Source of the DNA: Lysobacteraceae bacterium SCN 69-320
Lineage (GTDB): Bacteria; Pseudomonadota; Gammaproteobacteria; Xanthomonadales; Rhodanobacteraceae
NCBI GenBank assembly: GCA_001725155.1
Contig: MEFP01000001.1
Coordinates: 186,001-250,000, forward strand
DNA: 64,000 bases
Direction: 5' to 3'
Shown: positions 48,621 through 60,037 of the stretch, piece after piece
Layout of the letters: each line of letters starts with the position of its first letter
Numbering within the stretch: the first letter of the stretch is position 1
Translations under genes and position numbers: made by a program
Notes under the pieces: model-generated
Told to the model about the DNA's origin: nothing
The model's input: the letters and a program-made list of their open reading frames with translations, nothing else
Databases searched by the model: none

Positions 48621-50093
48621 ATGGCCGAGCCGCTGCCTGCCGCGCTGCCCGATCGCGGAGCGCTGATTCCGGATTTCGCCTGGCCGCCCGGCGTGCGCGC
48701 GGCGGTCACGACGAGCGGCATGCCCGGCGTCTCGCCGTCGCCGTTCGAGCGCTGCAATCTCGGCACGCGCTGCGGCGATGCGCCGGCCAATGTCGCCGCC
48801 AACCGCCTGGTCCTGCGTGCGGCCCTGCGCCTGCCGTCGGAACCGGTCTGGCTGCGCCAGGTGCATGGGACGGCGGTACAGGTGCTGGACCTGCCCGGCG
48901 ATCCGAACCGCGATGCGCATGACGATCCGGTCGCCGATGCGGCCTATGCCGACCGGCCTGGCCTGGTCTGTGCGGTGCAGACCGCCGACTGCCTGCCGCT
49001 GCTGATCGCCAGCGAGGACGGCAGCGAGGTCGCCGCCGTGCATGCGGGCTGGCGCGGGCTTGCCGCCGGTGTGATCGAGGCGACGCTCGCGCGTTTCCGC
49101 GCGCCGCCGCAGCGGCTGCGCGTCTGGCTCGGCCCGGCCATCGCAGCGGCGAGCTACGAGGTCGGCGAGGAAGTCCGCGCGGCCTTCCTCGACCACGACG
49201 CCGGCGCGGCCGAGGCGTTCACGCCGACGCGGCCGGGCCACTGGCTCTGCGATCTGTATGCGCTCGCGCGCCGGCGCCTGCGGGCGGCCGGCGTGGCCAC
49301 GATCGGCGGCGGCGGGCTCGATACCTATAGCGATCCGCGCTTCTATTCGCACCGGCGCGCCCGGCCTACGGGCCGTTTCGCGAGCCTGATCTGGATAGAG
49401 CCGGCCGTGTCCCCCCAGCGCCGCTCGCGCCTGGTGTTTCCGAGCCTGCTCGGCATGGCGTTCGCGCGGCTGCCGCAGACCGTGCAGACGCTGCACCTCG
49501 CGCGCGGGCTGCGCCGCTACGGCGGTCGGGTCACGATACGCCGCGGAGGCAACTGGCTCGCGCGTCTCTGCGCATTCGTGACCGGCATGCCGCCGGCCAT
49601 GACCGATGCGCCGCTGAGCGTGGACATCGTCGCGGCTTCCGGCGGCGAGCAGTGGACGCGCAATTTCGACGGCCACCGCATGCGTTCGCGACTCTGGCGC
49701 CGCAACGGCCGCCTCTGCGAGCGGCTGGGACTGGTCACGTTCGGCTTCGTGCTGCAGGTCCGCAGCGGTGCGCTGCATTGGCGCGTCGACGCCGTGCGTG
49801 CGCTCGGCATTCCCCTACCGGCGCGCTGGTTCCGGCGCGTGCGGGCGCGCGAATGGGAATCCGAGGGGCGCTATTGCTTCGAGGTCACCGCAGCCCTGCC
49901 GCTGGCCGGCGATCTCGTGCATTACACCGGCTGGCTCGACGTCGACGCCGCGCGGAATTTCGCGCCGCCGGCCGACGACGAGGACGCGGATGTCGACGGT
50001 CCGGACGACCTCGGCGACAGCGACGCATCCGACCCCGCCCATCACGACGCCGGCGATCACGGCAGCGACGGCGGTTTCGGCGCCGATGACTGA
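48621..50093 (+). CDS. pgeF: PgeF (laccase-domain peptidoglycan editing factor) fused to a DUF4166 domain
   Basis: A 490-residue fusion. Residues 1-260 are PgeF/YfiH: WLRQVHGTAV, QTADCLPLL, AAVHAGWRGLAAG and the terminal GRFASLIWIE hold the Cys/His metal site. PgeF proteins are purine nucleoside phosphorylase-like and in E. coli prevent wrong amino acids in Mur precursors. About 13 residues later a DUF4166 domain begins (FPSLLGMAFARLPQTVQTLH, GGRVTIRRGG, WTRNFDGHRMRSRL, LVHYTGWLD, to about 440). An acidic Asp-rich tail follows (450-490). The frame is continuous with no stop at the junction. The stop overlaps the DCC gene. DUF4166 has no known function. Confidence 0.85.
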   Translation: MAEPLPAALPDRGALIPDFAWPPGVRAAVTTSGMPGVSPSPFERCNLGTRCGDAPANVAANRLVLRAALRLPSEPVWLRQVHGTAVQVLDLPGDPNRDAHDDPVADAAYADRPGLVCAVQTADCLPLLIASEDGSEVAAVHAGWRGLAAGVIEATLARFRAPPQRLRVWLGPAIAAASYEVGEEVRAAFLDHDAGAAEAFTPTRPGHWLCDLYALARRRLRAAGVATIGGGGLDTYSDPRFYSHRRARPTGRFASLIWIEPAVSPQRRSRLVFPSLLGMAFARLPQTVQTLHLARGLRRYGGRVTIRRGGNWLARLCAFVTGMPPAMTDAPLSVDIVAASGGEQWTRNFDGHRMRSRLWRRNGRLCERLGLVTFGFVLQVRSGALHWRVDAVRALGIPLPARWFRRVRAREWESEGRYCFEVTAALPLAGDLVHYTGWLDVDAARNFAPPADDEDADVDGPDDLGDSDASDPAHHDAGDHGSDGGFGADD

Positions 50094-50493
50094 GGCCGGT
50101 GCGCCCATCGTCGTCTTCGACGGTGTCTGCCGCCTGTGCAGCCGCTGGGTCGCTTTCCTGCTCGACCACGACCGCGGCGGGCGCCTGCGTTTCGCCGCGA
50201 TGCAGGGCGCGACCGGGCGCGCACTGCTGCAGCGGCACGGCCTCGATCCGGACGACCCAACCTCCTTCCTCTGGGTCGAGGGCGAGCGCGGCTATCGCAA
50301 CAGCGACGCCATCCTGCGCATCGTCACGGGTTTCGGCGGCGCCTGGCGGCTGCTTGCGCTGCTGCGGCTGATCCCGCGTCCGCTGCGCGATGCGGCCTAT
50401 CGCCTGATCGCGCGCAATCGCTACCGCTGGTTCGGCCGCACGACCCAATGCCGGGTGCCGGATGCGGCGACCGCGCGGCGCTTCCTCGACTAG
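50086..50493 (+). CDS. DCC-family (DUF393) thiol-disulfide-like protein
   Basis: A 135-residue protein of the DCC/DUF393 family. The family signature, FDGVCRLCSRWVAFLLDHD, holds a CxxC near residues 14-17. A segment SFLWVEGERGYRNSDAILRI and the C-terminal DAAYRLIARNRYRWFGR also match. The family is predicted to be thioredoxin-like oxidoreductases but the substrate is unknown. It starts inside the last eight bases of the PgeF-DUF4166 gene and is presumably translated with it. Confidence 0.88.
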   Translation: MTEAGAPIVVFDGVCRLCSRWVAFLLDHDRGGRLRFAAMQGATGRALLQRHGLDPDDPTSFLWVEGERGYRNSDAILRIVTGFGGAWRLLALLRLIPRPLRDAAYRLIARNRYRWFGRTTQCRVPDAATARRFLD

Positions 50494-50564
50494 CGGCCAC
50501 CGGCACCGGCACCGCGCCGTCGCACGCCGATCGGGTCGGCTGATTTGGCGGACACCGGCCGGCG

Positions 50565-51689
50565 TCAGTCGACGCGCACGCGCATCGCGTAGTCGGCCAG
50601 GGAATCCAGGCATTCGTCCAGGGTGAACAGGTCGAGGCAGGCGTGCGCGCCGCGGGCGGCCAGCGTGCCGCGAGCCAGCTTGCGCGCGATCACGACCGCC
50701 GCAGTGGCCGGAATTTCCGGACCGTCGCCGTCGCAGGCGACGATTTCCCAGCGCCGGCGCCGCGAATGGCCGTCGGTGCCGAGGCCGCTCAGCTCCACAT
50801 GCATCGCGCCGGCGTCGCTGCCGGCCCTGGCGAACCATTCGCTCATGCGCTTGAGCCGCGCGGCATGGTGCGCGAGGTCCGTGACCAGCCCCGCACGCAC
50901 GAGCCAGGACAGCAGCCACAGGCCGAAATGCAGCCGGCGCAGTTCCAGTCCGGCGCGGAAGCTCAAGTTCTGCAGCGGGCCGTAACGCGTCGCGAACAGA
51001 TCCAGGTCCGGCACGTCGCAGGCGGCGAGCCAGCGCACGCCGACCGGTGCGGAATAGCGCTGCCGCTGCAGCCGCTGCCAGCCGCGCACGGCGACGGGAA
51101 GGCCGTCGCGGCGCCACGGCAACGCGCGTCCGACATACGACAGGATCGCCGCGACGGTGGCCAGGCCGCGCTCGGTGCGGTTGCCGGGGCTGATGCCGAT
51201 GGCGATGCCGTCCAGCCGCGCGAACTCGCCGCGGTAGCGGTCCACGACCGCGGCGGAAATGCCCGGCACCGTGCTGGCGCCGGCGACTGCGAGCAGGCCG
51301 CGTTCGCGGGCCAGTCCGTCGACGGCTGCGGCAAAGCCGTCGACGTAGCCGCGCGCGTCGGCCAGGTCGACATAGTGCGCGCCGGCCTCCAGGCATTGCC
51401 GCGCGACCGCGTAGTCGCGGCCCTGGAACGGCCCCGCGCAGTGGATCACCAGATCGGGCCGGCGCCGCGCGAGCAGTTCGGCCAGCGCCGGCGTCTGCGC
51501 ATCGACGGCGACGGCATCGAGCGTGGCGCGGCAGCGCGGGTCGGCCGCCAGCCGTTCGCGACGGCGCCGCGCCTGGGCGAGGTCGCGGCCGGCCAGCAGC
51601 AGGGTCCAGTCCGCCTCGCGCCCGAGTCGCGCGGCAATGCGCGAACCGAACAGGCCGTAAGCACCCAGCAGCATTACCGTCCAGCCCAT
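50565..51689 (-). CDS. Saccharopine dehydrogenase-like NAD(P)-binding protein
   Basis: A 374-residue protein with an N-terminal Rossmann motif (VMLLGAYGLFGSRIAARLG, about 4-22), RPDLVIHCAGPFQGRDYAVARQCLEAGAHYVDLADARGYV and AVAGASTVPGISAAVVDRY, all typical of the saccharopine dehydrogenase-like superfamily. The real substrate is unknown; it is not expected to be lysine-related. ATG 51689 follows GGGAGG closely and is preferred to ATG 51704. It converges on the DCC gene and is divergent from clpB. In other genomes this domain is often fused to DUF4166, which here sits on PgeF 500 bases away. Confidence 0.85.
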   Translation of the reverse strand: MGWTVMLLGAYGLFGSRIAARLGREADWTLLLAGRDLAQARRRRERLAADPRCRATLDAVAVDAQTPALAELLARRRPDLVIHCAGPFQGRDYAVARQCLEAGAHYVDLADARGYVDGFAAAVDGLARERGLLAVAGASTVPGISAAVVDRYRGEFARLDGIAIGISPGNRTERGLATVAAILSYVGRALPWRRDGLPVAVRGWQRLQRQRYSAPVGVRWLAACDVPDLDLFATRYGPLQNLSFRAGLELRRLHFGLWLLSWLVRAGLVTDLAHHAARLKRMSEWFARAGSDAGAMHVELSGLGTDGHSRRRRWEIVACDGDGPEIPATAAVVIARKLARGTLAARGAHACLDLFTLDECLDSLADYAMRVRVD

Positions 51690-51818
51690 GCGACCTCCCG
51701 ACATCGGCCGATGGTAGCCTGCACCGCGCTGTTCCGGCCGCGCTTGAATCGGTCCTTCACGACCACATAACCCCGGCATCGCCGGCCGCGCCGGCTCTCT
51801 CTTTTTCCCGGGTGATCC

Positions 51819-54422
51819 ATGCGACTGGACAAGTTCACGTCACGCCTGCAGCAGGCCCTGGCCGATGCGCAAAGCCTGGCCGTCGGCCGCGACCACAACA
51901 TGCTCGAACCGCTGCATCTGATGGCGGCGCTGCTCGACCAGCAGGGCGGTTCGACCGTGCCGCTGCTGAGCCAGGCCCAGATCAACGTGCCGCTGCTGCG
52001 CCAGCGCGTGTCCGAGGCGCTCGCGCGCCTGCCGCAGATCAAGGGCCAGGAAGGTCAGGTCAACGTCTCCGGTGATCTGAACCGCCTGCTCAACCTCAGC
52101 GACAAGCTGGCCCAGCAGCGCGGCGACCAGTTCATTGCCAGCGAGCTGTTCGTGCTCGCGGCGCTGGAGGACCGCGGCGAACTCGGCGGTGCGCTGAAGG
52201 CAGCCGGCGCGACCAAGGCCAATCTCGAAGCGGCCATCGAGAAGATGCGCGGCGGCGAGAAGGTGCAGTCCGAAAGCGCCGAGGATCAGCGTCAGGCGCT
52301 GGAGAAATACTGCGTCGATCTGACCGCGCGCGCCGAGTCCGGCAAGCTCGATCCGGTGGTCGGCCGCGACGAGGAAATCCGCCGCACGATCCAGGTGCTG
52401 CAGCGTCGCACCAAGAACAATCCGGTACTGATCGGCGAGCCCGGGGTCGGCAAGACCGCCATCGTCGAGGGATTGGCCCAGCGCATCGTCAATCACGAAG
52501 TGCCGGAAAACCTGCGTGACCGCCGCGTGCTCAGCCTCGACATGGGCGCGCTGATCGCCGGTGCGAAATTCCGCGGCGAATTCGAAGAGCGCCTCAAGGC
52601 CGTGCTCAACGACCTGGCCAAGCAGGAAGGCCGCGTCATCCTGTTCATCGACGAGCTGCACACGATGGTCGGCGCCGGCAAGGCCGAAGGCGCGATGGAT
52701 GCGGGCAACATGCTCAAGCCGGCGCTCGCGCGCGGCGAGCTGCACTGCATAGGCGCGACGACGCTCGACGAATATCGCAAGTACGTCGAGAAGGATGCCG
52801 CACTGGAACGCCGCTTCCAGAAGGTGTTCGTCGGCGAACCCAGCGTCGAGGACACGATCGCGATCCTGCGCGGCCTCAAGGAGCGCTATGCCGTGCATCA
52901 CGGCGTGGAGATCACCGATCCGGCCGTCGTCGCCGCGGCGACCCTGTCGCACCGCTACATCGCCGATCGTCAGCTGCCGGACAAGGCCATCGACCTCATG
53001 GACGAGGCGGCCTCGCGCATCCGCATGGAAATCGACTCCAAGCCCGAGGAAATGGACCGTCGCGAGCGCCGTCTCATCCAGCTCAAGATCCAGCGCGAGG
53101 CGCTGAAGAAGGAGAAGGACAGCGAATCGCGCCAGCGTCTGGCCGATCTGGAAAAAGAGATCGCCGTGCTCGAGCGCGAGTACTCCGATCTGGAAGAGGT
53201 GTGGAAGTCCGAAAAGGCCACGTTGCAGGGCGCGACCAAGATCAAGGAGCAGATCGAGCAGGCCCGCCTGGAACTCGAAGGCGCGCAGCGGCGCCAGGAT
53301 TTCGCGCGCATGAGCGAGATCCAGTACGGCCGCCTGCCGGAGCTCGAAAAACAGCTCAAGGCTGCGCAGGAGGCCGAAAAGGTCGGTTTCACCCTGCTGC
53401 AGGACAAGGTCACGGCCGAGGAGATCGCCGAGGTCGTGGCGCGCTGGACCGGTATTCCGGTCAGCAAGATGCTCGAAGGCGAACGTGACAAGCTGCTGCG
53501 CATGGAAGATGAACTGCACAAGCGCGTGATCGGCCAGGACGAGGCGGTGCGCGCGGTCAGCGACGCGATCCGCCGCGCGCGGGCCGGCCTGTCGGATCCG
53601 AACCGGCCGTCGGGCTCGTTCCTGTTCCTCGGGCCGACCGGCGTCGGCAAGACCGAGCTGTGCAAGGCGCTGGCCGACTTCCTGTTCGACTCCACCGACG
53701 CGCTCGTGCGCATCGACATGTCCGAGTTCATGGAAAAGCACTCGGTCGCGCGCCTGATCGGTGCGCCGCCGGGCTACGTGGGCTACGAGGAAGGCGGCTA
53801 TCTGACCGAAGCCGTGCGTCGCCGGCCCTACAGCGTGATCCTGCTCGACGAAGTGGAAAAAGCGCACCCGGACGTGTTCAACGTGCTGCTGCAGGTGCTC
53901 GACGACGGCCGTCTGACCGACGGCCAGGGACGCACGGTCGACTTCCGCAATTGCGTGGTCGTGCTGACCTCCAACCTCGGCTCGCAGCTGATCCAGGAAG
54001 CGTCGAGCATCGGCGGCGAGGAAGGCTATACGCAGATCAAGGCCGCGGTCATGGGCGTGGTGCAGGCGCAGTTCCGGCCCGAGTTCATCAACCGGCTCGA
54101 CGAGATCGTCGTATTCCGGCCGCTGGAGCAGGCGCAGATCCGCCAGATCGCGCGCATCCAGACCGAAAGCCTGGCGCGGCGCCTCGGTGAGCGTCAGATC
54201 CGGCTCGTCATCAGCGATGCGGCGCTGGATCTGCTCGGCCAGGCCGGTTTCGACCCGGTCTACGGCGCACGGCCGCTGAAGCGCGCGATCCAGCAGCAGC
54301 TGGAAAATCCGCTGGCCCGGCAGATTCTCGAAGGCCGTTTCAGCGCCGGCGACACCGTCGCCGTCGACGTGCAGACCGGCCAACTGGTCTTCGATCGCCG
54401 GCCTGCCGCTGCGGCCGCCTGA
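51819..54422 (+). CDS. clpB: ClpB disaggregase
   Basis: An 867-residue Hsp100 chaperone that works with DnaK to dissolve protein aggregates. It has an N-terminal Clp-N repeat domain and AAA1 with [13 protein letters not shown] (from residue 206). The long coiled-coil M domain (about 400-530) is rich in Lys/Glu/Arg. AAA2 carries [14 protein letters not shown] (from 605), and [23 protein letters not shown] and a D2 C-terminal domain follow. No clear sigma-32 promoter was recognised upstream. Confidence 0.97.
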   Translation: MRLDKFTSRLQQALADAQSLAVGRDHNMLEPLHLMAALLDQQGGSTVPLLSQAQINVPLLRQRVSEALARLPQIKGQEGQVNVSGDLNRLLNLSDKLAQQRGDQFIASELFVLAALEDRGELGGALKAAGATKANLEAAIEKMRGGEKVQSESAEDQRQALEKYCVDLTARAESGKLDPVVGRDEEIRRTIQVLQRRTKNNPVLIGEPGVGKTAIVEGLAQRIVNHEVPENLRDRRVLSLDMGALIAGAKFRGEFEERLKAVLNDLAKQEGRVILFIDELHTMVGAGKAEGAMDAGNMLKPALARGELHCIGATTLDEYRKYVEKDAALERRFQKVFVGEPSVEDTIAILRGLKERYAVHHGVEITDPAVVAAATLSHRYIADRQLPDKAIDLMDEAASRIRMEIDSKPEEMDRRERRLIQLKIQREALKKEKDSESRQRLADLEKEIAVLEREYSDLEEVWKSEKATLQGATKIKEQIEQARLELEGAQRRQDFARMSEIQYGRLPELEKQLKAAQEAEKVGFTLLQDKVTAEEIAEVVARWTGIPVSKMLEGERDKLLRMEDELHKRVIGQDEAVRAVSDAIRRARAGLSDPNRPSGSFLFLGPTGVGKTELCKALADFLFDSTDALVRIDMSEFMEKHSVARLIGAPPGYVGYEEGGYLTEAVRRRPYSVILLDEVEKAHPDVFNVLLQVLDDGRLTDGQGRTVDFRNCVVVLTSNLGSQLIQEASSIGGEEGYTQIKAAVMGVVQAQFRPEFINRLDEIVVFRPLEQAQIRQIARIQTESLARRLGERQIRLVISDAALDLLGQAGFDPVYGARPLKRAIQQQLENPLARQILEGRFSAGDTVAVDVQTGQLVFDRRPAAAAA

Positions 54423-54503
54423 GCGAATCTGCTTGAAAACCTGGCGCCGGTCCGCACAATGCGGGCCGGTTCCGGGCCCCGCCCTTCGCTATCCGACAAA
54501 GCC

Positions 54504-54815
54504 ATGCCGATCTACGAATTCGAATGCGGCGAGTGCGGCCAACGCTTCGACCGCCTGCAGAAACTGTCCGACCCCGATCCGACCGACTGTCCGGCCTGCA
54601 ACCGGCCGGCCGTGCGCCGGCGCGTGACCGCGCCGTCGTTCCGCCTGGCGGGTTCGGGCTGGTACGAAACCGACTTCAAGAAAGACGGCGACAAGAAGCG
54701 CAATCTCGCCGGCGACGGCGGCACGACGGCCAAGCCCGCCGAAAGCAGCGTGAGTGCTGCGCCGGCCGCAGCGGCGAGCACGTCGACGTCGGGCAGCGGC
54801 GGCAGCTCTTCCTGA
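54504..54815 (+). CDS. FmdB-family zinc-ribbon protein
   Basis: A 103-residue protein. MPIYEFECGECGQRFDRLQ and CPACNRPAVRRRV supply two CxxC pairs for one zinc, the FmdB/CxxC_CXXC_SSSS family signature. LAGSGWYETDFKK follows, then a Ser/Ala/Gly-rich disordered tail. Such proteins are widespread and predicted to be regulatory or ribosome-associated, without proof. In xanthomonads the gene is typically found just upstream of aspS, as here apart from one inserted gene. Confidence 0.88.
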   Translation: MPIYEFECGECGQRFDRLQKLSDPDPTDCPACNRPAVRRRVTAPSFRLAGSGWYETDFKKDGDKKRNLAGDGGTTAKPAESSVSAAPAAAASTSTSGSGGSSS

Positions 54816-54925
54816 ATCGCGCAGGCAGCGTCCTGAACCCGGACTGGCCCTGCACGCGGGCATCACGGACCCGCTTGGCTTCACGGCTTACACTAGCTCC
54901 GCGTTTGGCCAAAGGAGAAGGTGTG

Positions 54926-55477
54926 ATGATGACGCGTGTACTGGGAACAGCCGCTTTGACGCTCGTGGCTCTGGCGGCCGGTGCCGGCCCGAATGTCGCG
55001 AAGGCTCAGGGGCCCGGCTACGGCCGCGACTCGATCGAATGCCGCAGCAACGACTACCGCTACAACCGTTGCAATACCAACTGGCGCGATGCCCGTCTCG
55101 TGCGTCAGCTGTCGGGCAGCCGCTGCATCCGCGGCCAGACCTGGGGTGTGGATCGTGGCGGCAACGTCTGGGTCGATCGTGGCTGTGCGGCGGTCTTCGC
55201 CGAAGCCGGCGGCGGGCCCGGGGGCGGTCATGGCGGCGGCGGCTGGCGTCCGGGCCCGGGTTGGGACACCGACATCAGCTTCGTCTGCGAGAGCCGCGAT
55301 TTCCGCTACAACATGTGCCAGGTCGACGTAGGCCGCGGCGGCGGCGTGCGCATCGTGCGACAGATCTCCGGCACGCGCTGCATAGAAGGCCGCACCTGGG
55401 GCTACAACCGCGCAGGCGTCTGGGTCGACCAGGGCTGCGCTGCCCAGTTCGTGGTCGAGCGCCGCTGGCGCGACTGA
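54926..55477 (+). CDS. Secreted DUF3011 protein with two repeats
   Basis: A 183-residue exported protein: signal peptide cleaved near AKA-QG, then two DUF3011 repeats separated by a Gly/His/Trp-rich linker. Repeat 1 is IECRSNDYRYNRC to WVDRGCAAVF; repeat 2 is FVCESRDFRYNMCQ to WVDQGCAAQF. Each has four cysteines in the same spacing and a RQ(L/I)SG-RCI-G-TWG core, so two disulfides per repeat are likely. DUF3011 has no known function. ATG 54926 follows AAGGAG; two ATG codons in a row make the exact start uncertain by one residue. It sits between the FmdB gene and aspS. Confidence 0.82.
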   Translation: MMTRVLGTAALTLVALAAGAGPNVAKAQGPGYGRDSIECRSNDYRYNRCNTNWRDARLVRQLSGSRCIRGQTWGVDRGGNVWVDRGCAAVFAEAGGGPGGGHGGGGWRPGPGWDTDISFVCESRDFRYNMCQVDVGRGGGVRIVRQISGTRCIEGRTWGYNRAGVWVDQGCAAQFVVERRWRD

Positions 55478-55497
55478 CCGGCGCGGGTTGCATCAGG

Positions 55498-55526
55498 CCG
55501 CCGCTCCAGCCCGTCGGGAGCGGCGG
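55498..55526 (+). terminator. Hairpin after the DUF3011 gene
   Basis: CCGCCGCTCC (55498-55507) and GGAGCGGCGG (55517-55526) form a perfect 10-base-pair stem with a 9-base loop, followed by TTTC. It lies 21 bases past the stop. The short T-run makes it a moderate terminator. A second small stem (CGCCCG-ATT-CGGGCG) lies near 55595-55609, just before aspS. Confidence 0.55.
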
Positions 55527-55637
55527 TTTCCCGTCGCTTAGGTCCGCTTCTTGTTTGCAGCGCAACAAGATCCTCCGTAGGATTCCGGCCTTTCCGCCCG
55601 ATTCGGGCGGGCCCCCTTTTCCCGGAGCCTTGAGCGT

Positions 55638-57410
<1,773 letters not shown>

Positions 57411-57615
57411 TCGCCCGTTGCGCCGGTAATCAGCCGATTGGCGAATCAGGCCGGGGCCCGTGCCCCGGCATGTCGCCGCCGCGCACGCTGCTGCGGCAAT
57501 GGCTCGCCGGGTCGGACCGCGACGCGGGATTTCCCCGCCAGTGCTTCGCATCGCCGCAAGGCCGGCAGCCGCCGGCGCCTTGCCGCGGCTGCCGCCGTTC
57601 GCGCAGGATGCGGAC

Positions 57616-58281
57616 ATGCGCGATGAGACCGTCATACTGATCCACGGCGTCTGGATGCGGGCGTTCAGTCTGCTGCTGTTGCGCCGGCGTCTGCGTGAGG
57701 CCGGTTTCCGCACCGAGCTGTTCGACTATGCCAGCGTGTTCGGCCGTGACGAGCGCAGCCTGGAGCGCCTGGGGCGGCGCATACAGGCGCAGCAGGCCTC
57801 ACGTGTGCATCTGGTCGGTCACAGCCTCGGCGGTCTGGTCGCCCTGCGCGCGCTGGAGCGGCTGCCGACGGCGCTGAATGGCCGCATCGTCTGCCTGGGC
57901 TCGCCGTTGAACGGCAGTGCCGTCGCCCAGCGCCTGAACCGTCGCGACGGTCGCGCCCAGCTGCTGGGCTGCAGTGCCGGAATACTCTGTCGCGGCCTGC
58001 CGGAGCGGGTGTCGTCGGCCGAGGTCGGGGTGATCGCCGGCACGCGCGCGGTCGGGGTAGGGCAGCTGCTCGGGGCTTTCGACGGCCCCAACGACGGCAC
58101 GGTCAGCGTTGCCGAAACCCGTTGGCCCGGAGCCGTGGAACACTGCGAAGTATATGTTTCGCATACGGGTTTGACGTTTTCGGCGACGACTGCGGCGCTC
58201 GCGGCGCGCTTCCTGCGGTCGGGGTCGTTCAGGGGGCCGGACGCGGAACCGCCGATAAAGCTTGCTGCCCGCGCTCAGTGA
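57616..58281 (+). CDS. Alpha/beta hydrolase, lipase-like
   Basis: A 221-residue alpha/beta hydrolase without a clear signal peptide. VILIHGVWM forms the oxyanion strand and loop; GHSLGGLVALRAL gives nucleophile Ser70. FDGPNDGTVSVAETRWPGA supplies an Asp and VSHTGLTFS the His of the triad. It resembles small lipase/PGAP1-like esterases. ATG 57616 is chosen, because the frame upstream (to 57460) reads as Ala/Arg-rich, non-family sequence. Substrate unknown. It lies between aspS and ruvC. Confidence 0.8.
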   Translation: MRDETVILIHGVWMRAFSLLLLRRRLREAGFRTELFDYASVFGRDERSLERLGRRIQAQQASRVHLVGHSLGGLVALRALERLPTALNGRIVCLGSPLNGSAVAQRLNRRDGRAQLLGCSAGILCRGLPERVSSAEVGVIAGTRAVGVGQLLGAFDGPNDGTVSVAETRWPGAVEHCEVYVSHTGLTFSATTAALAARFLRSGSFRGPDAEPPIKLAARAQ

Positions 58282-58546
58282 AGTATCCTGGGCGGCGGTT
58301 CGCTGCTGGGAGGCTGCGACCGTTCAGTTCGGCGTCTATGCCCCTGCTCGTCGTCTCACGGGTCAGCTTGGCAGTACGAAACGCGCGCGACCTTCTTCGG
58401 TGCCCCTCTTCAGGCGGCGCCCGGCCGACAATGGATTGCAAGGTCATGCGCTACAGGGTCCGTGCTCCCTGGCCGAATCGTCGATCTGAATTTGTGCAAC
58501 TTTTGCAGAATGAATTTTTTTCTTATTTCAGCTGGGGAATGAAACA

Positions 58547-59149
58547 ATGAAGCGCTCTGCAGTTCTCGCAAATTCCATACGCCGTATCGTCGGCCTCTCC
58601 GCCGGCGCGCTCGTCCTCACCGTCGCATCGACGTCCAGCATGGCGGCCATCGTCTGCAGCTCGCCCGCTCTGTCGGTTCCCGCCAATATCGACGGCGTCT
58701 ATCTGAACCTCGTCACCGGCGCGACCGGTACGGCAGGTTCGGGTGTCGCGGGCTGGGACATCAACCTGTACCAGACCGGTGCCTCGGCGCTGTACTTCTT
58801 CTGGCCGACTTCGCCGGCCAACAGCTTCGGCGGCGCTTCCACGGCGACCGTCTATGACGCGCTGTCCTCGGGCGCGACCATCGGTCCGGCGCAAACCTAC
58901 ATCGTCAACTCCGGCGGTGGCGGCGCGGCTCCGTACGTCAACTGGCAGACGGCGCAGACCGGCAAGTATCTCGGCGTGCGCTTCTATAACGAGAGCACGT
59001 CCGCGATCAATTACGCCTGGCTGCAGATGAACACGGGTGCCAGCGGCGGCTTCCCGGCGACGATCAACCAGATCTGCTACGAGAACACGGGTGTGGCGAT
59101 CACCGCCGGCACCACGCCAGTCTCGCTGCAGACCTTCTCGGTCGACTGA
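58547..59149 (+). CDS. Secreted protein of unknown function
   Basis: A 200-residue protein with a signal peptide cleaved near SMA-AI, then a Gly/Ser/Ala/Thr-rich, probably all-beta domain. Two cysteines, near the start (IVCSS) and near the end (QICYEN) of the mature chain, could form one disulfide. Segments such as VAGWDINLYQTGASALYFFWP look like strands of a jelly-roll or pilus-like fold, but I recognise no family. The upstream 60 bases are markedly AT-rich compared with the surroundings and include a GGGGA ribosome site. It is a single-gene unit with its own strong terminator. Confidence 0.75.
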   Translation: MKRSAVLANSIRRIVGLSAGALVLTVASTSSMAAIVCSSPALSVPANIDGVYLNLVTGATGTAGSGVAGWDINLYQTGASALYFFWPTSPANSFGGASTATVYDALSSGATIGPAQTYIVNSGGGGAAPYVNWQTAQTGKYLGVRFYNESTSAINYAWLQMNTGASGGFPATINQICYENTGVAITAGTTPVSLQTFSVD

Positions 59150-59515
59150 GCCGCCGTCGCCGTGCCTGCGCGCACGGTCTGACCTGACCAGAAAAGCGCG
59201 ATCGCGAGGTCGCGCTTTTTTTGTGGGCGATCCGCTGCGACGAAGCCGGCGCGACTGTCCGGCTTGCGTTCCGCGGCCCGGCCCGGGTTCGCGGACAGGC
59301 TGCGGCGTCTGCCGACCTATGACCGCGACCATTGCCGCAACGGGCCTCGCTGCACTGCAGCGAAGCTCTTGCTAGACTGCCCGGCTCAGGGTGGTTCCCG
59401 GACGCGAGGCGATGGGCGGCGATTTCACGAATGGACTGGGCGGAGCCGCGGCCGCCGCTGCGATCCCGCCTGCCGTTGCCGCCGCCGCGTCCTGCCGCTG
59501 CGGCCGGGGCTGCTG
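59150..59515 (+). other. Gap upstream of ruvC
   Basis: After the terminator at 59192-59222, no gene or repeat is recognised before ruvC. The ruvC frame is open upstream to 59264 but without RuvC similarity. No clear promoter was found. Confidence 0.4.
59192..59222 (+). terminator. Terminator after the orphan secreted gene
   Basis: AAAAGCGCGA (59192-59201) and TCGCGCTTTT (59210-59219) form a 10-base-pair stem around TCGCGAGG, running into seven T in all. Confidence 0.92.
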
Positions 59516-60037
59516 ATGACGCGCATACTCGGCGTCGACCCAGGCTCCCAGCGCACCGGTGTCGGCATCATCGACACCGACGCCGCGGGGCGGACGGTCC
59601 ACGTCTTCCACGCAACCGTGAAGCTGCTCGACAACGACAGTTTCATGCTGCGCCTCAAGCAACTGTTCGAGGAACTCGGCGCGATCATCGAGACCTATCG
59701 TCCCGACGAGGTCGCGATCGAGCGCGTGTTCATGGCCAAGAATCCCGATTCGGCGCTGAAGCTGGGCCAGGCCCGCGGCGCGGCGCTCTGCGCCGTCGTC
59801 ACGCGCAACCTCGCCGTGGCTGAGTACGCGCCCAAGGAAATCAAGCAGGCCGTGGTCGGCGGCGGCGGCGCCGACAAGACCCAGATCCAGCACATGGTCG
59901 GCGTGCTGCTGCAATTGCCGGGTAAACTCCAGGCCGACGCGGCCGACGCACTGGCGATTGCGCTGACTCACGCGCATACGCGGGCGACGACGCAGCGCAT
60001 CGGCATACCGCGCACCGCATGGAGGCGCAGGCGATGA
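59516..60037 (+). CDS. ruvC: Holliday junction resolvase RuvC
   Basis: A 173-residue RNase H-fold endonuclease that cuts Holliday junctions. [16 protein letters not shown] carries the first catalytic Asp, [22 protein letters not shown] a Glu, and [14 protein letters not shown] the last two acidic residues. ATG 59516 gives [10 protein letters not shown], the family start. It overlaps ruvA by four bases. Confidence 0.97.
   Translation: MTRILGVDPGSQRTGVGIIDTDAAGRTVHVFHATVKLLDNDSFMLRLKQLFEELGAIIETYRPDEVAIERVFMAKNPDSALKLGQARGAALCAVVTRNLAVAEYAPKEIKQAVVGGGGADKTQIQHMVGVLLQLPGKLQADAADALAIALTHAHTRATTQRIGIPRTAWRRRR

Noticed and set aside
51840-54383. An 847-codon frame antisense to clpB
   Set aside because: clpB is unmistakable; the antisense product is a GC shadow.
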